Of a stretch of DNA of 11,651 nt, positions 5,105 through 11,651 are shown in pieces. The position numbers and the translations under genes were made by a program. The notes under the pieces were generated by a model, which did no database searches, was not told where the DNA came from, and saw only the letters and a list, made by a program, of their open reading frames with translations. Source of the stretch: Bdellovibrionales bacterium (GTDB lineage: Bacteria; Bdellovibrionota; UBA2361; JAGRAS01); assembly GCA_020434465.1 (NCBI GenBank), contig JAGRAS010000021.1, forward strand, positions 1-11,651, written 5' to 3'. How positions within the stretch are numbered: position 1 is the stretch's first letter; each line of letters opens with the position of its first letter.

Positions 5105-6637
5105 CTACATTAGTGAATATATATCTTCACCAAGTGCAGGAATATTTTTTCTTGTTGTTACTAAGCTTACCCCACCTAAATCTCTGACTAAACTCTTAAG
5201 TTCTGCTGGAATCTCGTTAGCCTCGCCAATTAAGATCCCAATAAGGATTACCGGCTCATGAGTACTATTTAAGCTGATAAGTTTTTTTAGCTCTTCTGCT
5301 CTAACCCGAGACGAACTGTCAGCGCCATCAGTAAAAAATATAATCCTCTTTTGATACTCAGCAGCATCATTTGAGCTTAACAAGTCAAAAGCACGTTTCA
5401 AAGCATCATATAAAGCACTCCCACCTAAAGGCTTTGCAGTAATTAGGCGCTGGCTAAGATAAGAAACATCTGTTGCAAAAGGTGTATTTTGGTCAACTAA
5501 ATTTGAAAACCTGATTAAAGAAACTTGCCCGTTATCTTTTGCAGTAAAGTTCGTTGCTAGGCTTGTTACAAGGCCAGAAAGCTCTCGAAAAGTATCGCCT
5601 TCCATACTACTAGAAGTATCAACTAAAAAAACTGTAGCAGATTTTCTTTTTGTTTTCTTCCAAGTTTCAATCAGTTCAATCACATCTTCTGAACGCGGAG
5701 GCTTTAAAGACTCAGCTGGCAAGGAAGAAATAATTCCTTTTGCAGAATCAAAGATTTGAGTCGCTGGAAGCGAGCTAATAGTTCGAAAACCTCTTTCTTT
5801 GGCTTTTAGTTGCCAATTGTTTGATAACAGGTTGGCTTGAATTGCTTTTAAAATTCTTAATTTATCAGTGCTTAAATTCTCAGAGTTGGCTATGCAAAAA
5901 CCATAATTTAACCATGAAGATTCGTTAAAATAATGGGCTTGATAAAATGGATCTGAGAAAGACAAAAGCTCTTGTTCTGATGTAAAAACTATTGGGCTAC
6001 GACTATGTTGTTTTTTTGCACTATTTAAATTCAGTACAGAGTTTGTTGAGTTACTCCATGTAAGCTTTTGAAAGTTAGAAAGAAACTTTGAACTTTCATT
6101 TTTAATAAGCAATTGATGTAAACTCTGTATTCCTACGGCAGAAAATAAAGGGTCAGGTAAGGCTAACCAGATCTTTTCTTCACTTGCCGCCTTCACAAAA
6201 CTTTCAACATTAATTTTACCAGCTTCAAAATTAAGCTTTTCGGCATCGTTTGGATTGATAGCAGCAACAATCGGGCTAGAGAAAATATTTTCACAATCAA
6301 GAATAGTAGATCCAAGACCTGAAACATTTTTATTGACAACATCTATTAAAGTTGAAGAAGGTGCTAGCCAAGCATCAACTTTAATTTTTCCAGCACCAAG
6401 TCTTTCAGCATCAAAAAATCCATCTATCTTACTTAGTTTAACAATTGAGGGTATTTTTAGATCTAAATTGTTAATAGTCTCTAAGGAGACTTCTTTTAGA
6501 ATTTCTTTTGTGTCACCACTAAATGCTATTTTAATTTCTAGTTGATGTTGCCTACGCAATGGAAGTTTTTCTGTATTTTCACAAGCAAAAAAAACAACTG
6601 TCAATAAAACCAATATAAAACTAAACTTCTTCTTCAT
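5105..6637 (-). CDS. Lipoprotein with substrate-binding-like region and von Willebrand A domain
   Basis: A 510-residue exported protein counted from ATG at 6637. The N-terminus is a lipoprotein signal: MKKK, a hydrophobic stretch, then VFFAC with Cys19, so it should be lipid-anchored facing the periplasm. Residues about 30-290 resemble the extracellular solute-binding-like region found before VWA domains in some bacterial proteins (for example VDAWLAPSS, SSPIVAAINP, SSWLNYGFCIAN). A VWA domain follows (about 335-500), with MIDAS residues D340-x-S342-x-S344 in FLVDTSSSM, S407 in LGGSALYDAL where Thr is usual, and D437 in FFTDGAD. It therefore probably binds a metal and a protein ligand. It overlaps the 3' end of lpxD; TTG at 6649 or ATG at 6646 are alternative starts, and AAAGG at 6650-6654 suits none of them perfectly. 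Its partner is unknown. Confidence 0.8.
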   Translation of the reverse strand: MKKKFSFILVLLTVVFFACENTEKLPLRRQHQLEIKIAFSGDTKEILKEVSLETINNLDLKIPSIVKLSKIDGFFDAERLGAGKIKVDAWLAPSSTLIDVVNKNVSGLGSTILDCENIFSSPIVAAINPNDAEKLNFEAGKINVESFVKAASEEKIWLALPDPLFSAVGIQSLHQLLIKNESSKFLSNFQKLTWSNSTNSVLNLNSAKKQHSRSPIVFTSEQELLSFSDPFYQAHYFNESSWLNYGFCIANSENLSTDKLRILKAIQANLLSNNWQLKAKERGFRTISSLPATQIFDSAKGIISSLPAESLKPPRSEDVIELIETWKKTKRKSATVFLVDTSSSMEGDTFRELSGLVTSLATNFTAKDNGQVSLIRFSNLVDQNTPFATDVSYLSQRLITAKPLGGSALYDALKRAFDLLSSNDAAEYQKRIIFFTDGADSSSRVRAEELKKLISLNSTHEPVILIGILIGEANEIPAELKSLVRDLGGVSLVTTRKNIPALGEDIYSLM

Positions 6638-7664
6638 TATTTGCATCAACCTTTAAAGTTCTAAGCAACTTCGGTAGTCTTGATAGACTTATCATTTTTT
6701 TTCTCCAGCTTGTTGCCCGTTCTGCCGGGAAGCCAATATAATCGCCTTTTTCAGTTATATCGTTAATCACTCCAGTTTTAGCTCCAATTCTTGCGCCTGG
6801 TACAATACTCACATGATCTCCAACTCCAGAGTTACCACCCAAAACGACTTGATCACCAATATTAGCACTTCCAGAAACTCCAACTTGCCCGCATAAAATC
6901 ACATGATTTCCTATTTTTGCGTTATGACCTACTTGCACAAGATTATCTAGTTTAGTTCCCTGCCCAATAACAGTATCTCCAGCAGTACCTCGATCGACAC
7001 AGGAATTTGCACCGATATCAACCCCCTTACAAACTCTTACCTGTCCTAGTTGGGGAACTGATCTAAGTCCATATTTTAGACTTGGAGTATATCCAAAACC
7101 ATCAGATCCAATAACTGCACCATTTTGAACTTGGATGCCATCTTCTATTTCACAGAATTCACGAATAGTAACCCCTGAGTGAATCTCAACTGAATTACCA
7201 ACTTTTACATGCGGATAAATAACAACATGTGGATGTATAACTACGTCATTGCCGATTTGCACACCTTCGCCAATAGAGCAAAAATCTCCGATATGAACAT
7301 CATTCCCTATCACAGCAGTTTCAGAAACAGCTGCAAATTTACTAATTCCAGGTTTTGGTTTTATATACTCAAAAAACAAATGTACAATATCAATAAATTT
7401 ATCTACAGGATCATCCACTCTAATATATGGAATATCAAAATCCGGAAGTTTAGATTTTTTTGGAACTAATATTGCGGTATAGTTTTTATAATTTTCTGAT
7501 GTTAGCTTTTTTAAATTCTTTAAATAACATATAGCATGCGGCTGTGGTTCAAAAAAACTGCAAACTGATGAGATTAATATAGACCCATCACCAATAAGCT
7601 CCCCATTAACCTCTCTTGCTAATGAATCCAAGCTAATACTTATATTTTCCTTGTGGCACCACAT
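6621..7664 (-). CDS. lpxD: UDP-3-O-(3-hydroxyacyl)glucosamine N-acyltransferase (LpxD)
   Basis: LpxD transfers a 3-hydroxyacyl chain from ACP to the 2-amino group of UDP-3-O-acylglucosamine, the third step of lipid A synthesis. Counted from ATG at 7664 it has 347 residues, a normal length. An N-terminal uridine-binding domain (about 10-105) is followed by a left-handed beta helix of hexapeptide repeats (about 115-295; e.g. AVIGNDVHIGDFCSIG) and a helical C-terminus. GSDGFGY (186-192), the catalytic His247 in DNLVQVGHN and His284 in GVGDH, 37 residues later as in E. coli LpxD, are all present. A TTG at 7679 would add five residues; the ATG is preferred. The usual neighbours lpxA and fabZ are not here. 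Its 3' end overlaps the VWA lipoprotein start, so the two are probably co-transcribed. Confidence 0.95.
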   Translation of the reverse strand: MWCHKENISISLDSLAREVNGELIGDGSILISSVCSFFEPQPHAICYLKNLKKLTSENYKNYTAILVPKKSKLPDFDIPYIRVDDPVDKFIDIVHLFFEYIKPKPGISKFAAVSETAVIGNDVHIGDFCSIGEGVQIGNDVVIHPHVVIYPHVKVGNSVEIHSGVTIREFCEIEDGIQVQNGAVIGSDGFGYTPSLKYGLRSVPQLGQVRVCKGVDIGANSCVDRGTAGDTVIGQGTKLDNLVQVGHNAKIGNHVILCGQVGVSGSANIGDQVVLGGNSGVGDHVSIVPGARIGAKTGVINDITEKGDYIGFPAERATSWRKKMISLSRLPKLLRTLKVDANNEEEV

Positions 7665-7695
7665 AATGCAAAAATCCAATTTACGTATAGTTTAG

Positions 7696-7704
7696 TCTAT
7701 AGCA
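7696..7704 (-). promoter_or_regulatory. Possible extended -10 promoter of lpxD
   Basis: In the 172-bp gap between birA and lpxD the minus strand reads TGCTATAGA (7704-7696), an extended -10 (TGnTATAGA) that would start transcription near 7689, about 25 bases before the lpxD ATG. No good -35 is spaced 17 bases upstream. A perfect TTGACA lies further up (7816-7811), but its nearest -10-like element (TGCTAGATT) is 20 bases away. The rest of the gap shows no gene and no clear terminator. Confidence 0.3.
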
Positions 7705-7851
7705 TTAAGAAGCTAAAAACACTACTCTTTGATTAATTTAAACCATACTCTATGCCTTCAATATTGCATTAGCTTCTCAATGTAAATCTAGCATTTTCAA
7801 CAGCTGGAGATGTCAATTTTGAAAAACAATCTTAAATGCCAATAGCAGCAA

Positions 7852-8679
7852 TTAGGATATAGATAATATGTGGCCTGCTGTAATCGTTATTTTTCCTTCT
7901 GAGTTTTCCAATAACAATGCCCCAGTCTTGTCGACTCCAACAAAAGTGCCTGAAATATTTTGATTTGAATTTGGACTATCACTAAAACTAACGGAAAACT
8001 GCTTACCAAGAAACAAAGCGTCATCTTGCCAACGATTTTTGAACTCAGAAAAACCTTTTTCTATAAACAAACTCCAAGCATCAATTAACTTTGGGCTAAT
8101 AATTCCCGCAAGTTCAACTGGCGAAATCACTTTTCCACTTAAGTCGAATAAAGAAGAGGTTTCATTTATAAGTTCTGGTTTCCCAAGCAAGTTTATCCCT
8201 ATCCCAACTAAAACATATTGCTGATTCTGACTTTGAAAGAGTTCAATTAAAACTCCACAAAGTTTTTCTCCTGCTTTACTTAGCACATCATTTGGCCATT
8301 TTAGACCGATCTCTGTAGTATAAAGCTTTAGACAGTCGCACAATACGCAACCAACAGCTAATGAAAGTCCAGTTAAAGATTGTACAGCCAAATTTGTTTT
8401 AAAAGCATAGGTACCATAAAAACCTTCATCCGCTGCATTCCATACTCTACCTTGCCTACCTCGTCCTTTAGTTTGGTTTTTTGCAAGTATTAACAAAGGT
8501 TCTTCATCAGAAACAAGAGCAAGGTTTTCTCTAGCTAAATCCATTGTAGATGTAACTGATTCATAACAACGAATGACTAATTGCTGAGACAAGCTACCTA
8601 GCCTTGTTGAACAACTTACATTAAATAAGTTTTCTAATTCAATTTCCCAGTTACTAAGTCTTTTAGGTTCAGATTGCAT
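7852..8679 (-). CDS. birA: Biotin--[acetyl-CoA-carboxylase] ligase (BirA, catalytic type)
   Basis: A 275-residue cytoplasmic enzyme that makes biotinyl-AMP and attaches biotin to the carrier protein of acetyl-CoA carboxylase. Visible motifs are TSTMD (43-47), the biotinyl-AMP loop GRGRQGRVW (72-80), KWPNDVL (127-133), KLCGVLIE (139-146, with the biotin-contacting Lys139) and GIGIN (159-163). A small C-terminal beta domain ends in GTFVGVDKTGALLLE (244-258). There is no N-terminal winged-helix DNA-binding domain, so this is a monofunctional (group I) ligase rather than a repressor of biotin genes. The ATG at 8679 has no Shine-Dalgarno. It follows the AI-2E permease by 49 bp on the same strand. 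Confidence 0.93.
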   Translation of the reverse strand: MQSEPKRLSNWEIELENLFNVSCSTRLGSLSQQLVIRCYESVTSTMDLARENLALVSDEEPLLILAKNQTKGRGRQGRVWNAADEGFYGTYAFKTNLAVQSLTGLSLAVGCVLCDCLKLYTTEIGLKWPNDVLSKAGEKLCGVLIELFQSQNQQYVLVGIGINLLGKPELINETSSLFDLSGKVISPVELAGIISPKLIDAWSLFIEKGFSEFKNRWQDDALFLGKQFSVSFSDSPNSNQNISGTFVGVDKTGALLLENSEGKITITAGHILSIS

Positions 8680-8728
8680 GGCTAAAAAATTAAAGACTTA
8701 TCTATAAGTTTCTAATAAAGAGTTGATA

Positions 8729-9823
8729 CTACACTCCTTCACTTCTACTAGAGATCCATTCAAGAAGATTCCTTCCCAGTACTCTAAAAGCAGCAGCTCC
8801 TGGAACTGCCAGCATAATACCAATAAGCCCAAAAAGCGAACCTCCAGCAAATAACGCTAAAATTACTGCTAATGGTGAAAGACCTACTTTTTCACCAACA
8901 ACTTTTGGAGTAATAAATGTACCCTCAAGAAATTGAACTATGGCAAACAAAATCCAAACAGCGAGTAGATGATAAAAGTCACCAAAACTAACAAGCGCCA
9001 TAATGCTGCTGAGAGTGATTCCAACAATAGTACCTAAATATGGCACCATATTTCCAAGACCAGCAATTACTGCAAGCAAAAACCAAAGCTCAACACCTAT
9101 AATTCCAAGCCCAGCAGCAAACAAAAAAAACAAAATAACAGCTACCAACATTTGGCCTCTAACAAATGCAGACACACAAACATTTATTTCTTTAGCCATC
9201 TCAGTAATTGACTTTCTTTGTTTAACAGGAAAAAGTTTAAGAAAACCTTCATGTATACGCTCAAAATCTACTGCTATATAAAAAACAATAAATGGTAAAA
9301 GAGCCGCGTTAATTAATGTAAGTGTTATTGAATATCCCTTTAGCAGGGTACTAGCAATTGCACGGAAAATATTATTAAAAGTATCTCCGCTAATAGAACT
9401 TGTTAAAGAAGATAAATTAAAATCTTCTGCTCCAGCTCCTGTATTAGCCACACCAAAGTTTATCAGTCCAGAAATCTTACTTAATATTTCAGAGAATTTT
9501 TGGCGAGCAATTTCTAGATAATTCGGTAGATTTGTTGAAAGCTCACCGTATTCATTTAGAACAGTTGGTACAGCTGTTAATGCCAATAATAGAACAAAAA
9601 CAACAACAAGAAACATTATTAATAAAACACCGATGGATCTTGAAATGTTTTTTCTTTCTAGATATTTCAATGCTGGAACCATTAGGTAAGCTATGCAATA
9701 GCCTACAACCAACAGTGCTACCATCTCTTTCAATTCGTATAGAACCCAGCATAAGACAACACACAGAAATACAACGATAACCCAGAGCGGTGGTAATAAA
9801 GGTTCTTTTTTAGCGGTACTCAT
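8729..9823 (-). CDS. AI-2E family (TerC/YdiK/PerM-type) membrane permease
   Basis: A 364-residue polytopic inner-membrane protein of the AI-2E transporter family, counted from ATG at 9823. Two N-terminal hairpins of hydrophobic helices (about 12-55 and 62-90) are followed by a periplasmic segment (about 90-155) and a C-terminal bundle with the family motifs MVPYLGTIVG (259-268), FLEGTFITPKVVGEKVGLSPL (299-319, family pattern 'p.ivG..vgLhPl') and GGSLFGLIGIMLAVPGAA (328-345). Family members include exporters of quorum signal AI-2, sodium/proton antiporters and proteins of unknown substrate, so a substrate cannot be named. The open frame extends to a GTG at 9847, but a predicted promoter overlaps that position and AGAAG precedes the ATG, so the ATG is preferred. 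Confidence 0.88.
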   Translation of the reverse strand: MSTAKKEPLLPPLWVIVVFLCVVLCWVLYELKEMVALLVVGYCIAYLMVPALKYLERKNISRSIGVLLIMFLVVVFVLLLALTAVPTVLNEYGELSTNLPNYLEIARQKFSEILSKISGLINFGVANTGAGAEDFNLSSLTSSISGDTFNNIFRAIASTLLKGYSITLTLINAALLPFIVFYIAVDFERIHEGFLKLFPVKQRKSITEMAKEINVCVSAFVRGQMLVAVILFFLFAAGLGIIGVELWFLLAVIAGLGNMVPYLGTIVGITLSSIMALVSFGDFYHLLAVWILFAIVQFLEGTFITPKVVGEKVGLSPLAVILALFAGGSLFGLIGIMLAVPGAAAFRVLGRNLLEWISSRSEGV

Positions 9824-9850
9824 ATCTTCTAAAGAAACTGAAAACACCTA

Positions 9851-9859
9851 ATGATAGCA
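9851..9859 (-). promoter_or_regulatory. Possible extended -10 promoter of the AI-2E permease gene
   Basis: The minus strand reads TGCTATCAT (9859-9851): an extended -10 with five of six bases of TATAAT. The -35 region is poor. Transcription would start near 9844, about 20 bases before the ATG at 9823 and inside the alternative GTG start, so the site also bears on the start choice. It lies directly after the dnaE hairpin. Confidence 0.35.
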
Positions 9860-9879
9860 GGGTGAAAGTATGAATGAAA

Positions 9880-9894
9880 GCCCTTTAGAAGGGC
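9880..9894 (-). terminator. Hairpin after dnaE, probable weak intrinsic terminator
   Basis: GCCCTT-CTA-AAGGGC on the minus strand forms a 6-bp stem with a 3-base loop, 15 bases after the dnaE stop. It is followed by TTTCATTC, a poor T-tract, so termination would be partial. GGGCGCCC next to it (9891-9898) is an alternative palindrome. Its position between dnaE and a new promoter for the permease supports a terminator role. Confidence 0.5.
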
Positions 9895-9909
9895 GCCCAA
9901 TAAAAACAT

Positions 9910-11651
9910 TTAAACAAAAAACAATACAGGCCTACCAAACACCTGCTCAACTTTATCACATAACTCCTCTGATGGATCTACAAGCACAGGATCTTTATCT
10001 GAATATCTTAATTCGATGAATACTTCACCTGTTTTAGTTTTTGCTCGCGCTTTGACTGGGCACCTACCAGCATGCAGTTTAAATATTTCTTGAAGTTGAT
10101 CAATCTTATCCTCAACTTGTTGCTCTCCATTTATCACTAACACACCTTCAGAAGCTGATTTGTCTCTTAACTCGATTAGTGATTCCATTGAATCAATTAC
10201 TAAGGAACATCTTTCTTCAGTGATATCTGCTTTACCACTAACTAAAACAGGATCATCTGCTACTATCAAATGAGCAATTTTTTGATATGTATCAGGCCAA
10301 ACTAGTGCCTCAACTGTTCCTTGCCAGTCCTCAAGTGTGAATGTTGCATAGCGGTCTCCCTTCTTAGTGTTTTTTAATTTCAAGGCAGTAACAACACCTG
10401 CGATCTTAACCTTATCCCCGTTCTCACGATTTTTAATTTTACTAGTTGAGACAATATTTTGCTTTACCAGATAGTGCTTAAACTTTTCGAGCGGATGTCC
10501 AGAAATATAGAATCCCAATGCTTCTCTTTCAAAAGCAAGTTTTTTATTAATCGGCCACTCTGGTTTATTTGTTTGTAATCTTGCAATCGGGGGCACTCCC
10601 TCACTGCCACCAGCAAATAAAGATACTTGTGAAGACTCTTTTTCGCGATGATATGCTTGCCCTGCTTTTAAAACAATTTCTGATCGTTCAAGTAAATCAC
10701 GTCTAGATTGAGGTGAAAAATCCATCGCTCCACATTTAATCAAGCCCTCTACCACTCTCTTATTTATCGATTTTAAATCAACTCGCATTATAAAATCTTC
10801 AAGATCCTTAAAAGGCTTTCGTTTTGAACGCGCTGCTATGATTGATTGAACTGCTTTATCTCCAATTCCTTTTACAGCTGAAAGGCCATATCTAATAGAA
10901 TTTTTTTCAACTGAAAACTGCGCAGTACTTTGATTAGCATCTGGTGGTAATACTAAAACCCCTTGTTTCCTACATTCATTTAAATTTTTCAAAACTTTAT
11001 CACTATCATCCATTTCATTACTCATTAGCGCCGCCATAAATTGCACTTGATAATGAGTTTTTAGATAGGCAGTTTGAAATGAGATCATTGCATATGCTGC
11101 GGAGTGGCTTCTATTAAATCCATATCTTGCAAAAGTTTCCATTTGATCGAAAATAACATTCGCCGTTTTCTCGCTGATTTCTCTTTCGATTGCCCCACTT
11201 AAAAACCTCTTTCTCTGCTTTGCCATTTCTTCAGGAATTTTTTTACCCATCGCTCGTCTGAGCAAATCCGCTTCTGCTAGTGAATAACCAGCTAACTCTT
11301 GGGCAAGTTGCATAATTTGCTCTTGGTAAAGAATAATACCGTAAGTATCAGATAAGTATTTTTCCATTCGCGGATGTTCATACACAAGTTCTTCTCTACC
11401 GTGCTTGCGTTCTATGTATCTATCTACCATTCCTGCATCAAGTGGGCCTGGTCTGTAGAGAGCAAGAATTGCCACTAAATCTTCAAAGCGGTTCGGTCTT
11501 AGCCGCATTGTCATTTCGGTAATACCACCCGACTCAAGCTGAAACACTCCTACCGTGTCTCCATGACAAAGTTTTTCATAAGTTTTAGGATCTTCAATTG
11601 AGACCTGGGAAAAATCTACATCAACGCCCAAACTTTCTTTAATCAGTTTTA
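9910..11651 (-). CDS. dnaE: DNA polymerase III alpha subunit (DnaE), C-terminal part, cut by window edge
   Basis: DnaE is the catalytic subunit of the replicative DNA polymerase. The frame is open to the right edge; about 579 residues are visible of roughly 1,150. It begins in the fingers region: DTVGVFQLESGG, ALYRPGPL, TYGIILYQEQIMQLAQELAGYS, LLRRAMGKK, and YGFNRSHSAAYAMISFQTAYLKTHY. Then come the helix-hairpin-helix AVKGIGDKA, an internal clamp-binding motif QVSLF (10615-10629), the OB-fold (KIAGVVTALKLKNTKKGDRYATF) and a C-terminal tail ending PVLFFV. The catalytic aspartates and the PHP domain lie in the missing part. There is no frameshift. It is transcribed toward the permease gene and separated from it by a hairpin. 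Confidence 0.97.
   Translation of the reverse strand, partial: KLIKESLGVDVDFSQVSIEDPKTYEKLCHGDTVGVFQLESGGITEMTMRLRPNRFEDLVAILALYRPGPLDAGMVDRYIERKHGREELVYEHPRMEKYLSDTYGIILYQEQIMQLAQELAGYSLAEADLLRRAMGKKIPEEMAKQRKRFLSGAIEREISEKTANVIFDQMETFARYGFNRSHSAAYAMISFQTAYLKTHYQVQFMAALMSNEMDDSDKVLKNLNECRKQGVLVLPPDANQSTAQFSVEKNSIRYGLSAVKGIGDKAVQSIIAARSKRKPFKDLEDFIMRVDLKSINKRVVEGLIKCGAMDFSPQSRRDLLERSEIVLKAGQAYHREKESSQVSLFAGGSEGVPPIARLQTNKPEWPINKKLAFEREALGFYISGHPLEKFKHYLVKQNIVSTSKIKNRENGDKVKIAGVVTALKLKNTKKGDRYATFTLEDWQGTVEALVWPDTYQKIAHLIVADDPVLVSGKADITEERCSLVIDSMESLIELRDKSASEGVLVINGEQQVEDKIDQLQEIFKLHAGRCPVKARAKTKTGEVFIELRYSDKDPVLVDPSEELCDKVEQVFGRPVLFFV

Noticed and set aside
7209..7469. 86-codon plus-strand open frame
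   Set aside because: It is antisense to lpxD; the Asn/Tyr/Ile-rich product is typical of a shadow frame.
9532..9780. Plus- and minus-strand short frames within the permease gene
   Set aside because: They overlap the AI-2E permease in other frames and have low-complexity Cys/Gln-rich products.

Overview
The window is an A+T-rich, gene-dense stretch of bacterial chromosome. LpxD (lipid A synthesis) marks a Gram-negative, lipopolysaccharide-making cell, and MurC, the Tat translocase and a lipobox-bearing lipoprotein agree with this. HDOD-type and Sec/Tat envelope genes beside dnaE would suit a deltaproteobacterial-type or allied uncultured lineage, but the taxon cannot be fixed from this sequence. 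No phage, transposon, integron or CRISPR sequence was seen. The genes look like ordinary core genome, and the less ordinary material lies mostly in the intergenic gaps.

Layout. Left edge (1-796, minus): the N-terminal half of murC, cut by the window edge. A 175-bp divergent gap (797-971) carries a good sigma70-type promoter for murC, and its transcript would begin with a nested inverted repeat. Then a tightly packed plus-strand run (972-4875): a SAM-dependent methyltransferase, an exodeoxyribonuclease III-type AP endonuclease (xth), a CrcB/Fluc fluoride channel, a TatB-like subunit, TatC and an HDOD-like protein. Two pairs in this run overlap by 4 bp (methyltransferase/xth and tatB/tatC). A 229-bp convergent gap (4876-5104) follows. 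It holds a palindromic operator-like site, a possible promoter, a foldable ~120-nt region with a C-rich loop, and a strong intrinsic terminator; together these look like a small RNA gene. On the minus strand, reading right to left from the right edge, lie dnaE (C-terminal part), a hairpin, an AI-2E-family permease, a short BirA-type biotin ligase, lpxD, and a lipoprotein joining a substrate-binding-like region to a von Willebrand A domain.

How they fit together. murC (peptidoglycan) and lpxD (lipid A) build the envelope, and BirA charges the biotin carrier of acetyl-CoA carboxylase, which feeds fatty acid supply. TatB/TatC export folded proteins, dnaE and xth serve replication and repair, and CrcB removes fluoride. 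The HDOD protein, the VWA lipoprotein and the AI-2E permease have no assignable substrate or pathway from sequence alone. Shine-Dalgarno sequences are weak or absent before most genes, tatC being the clearest exception.
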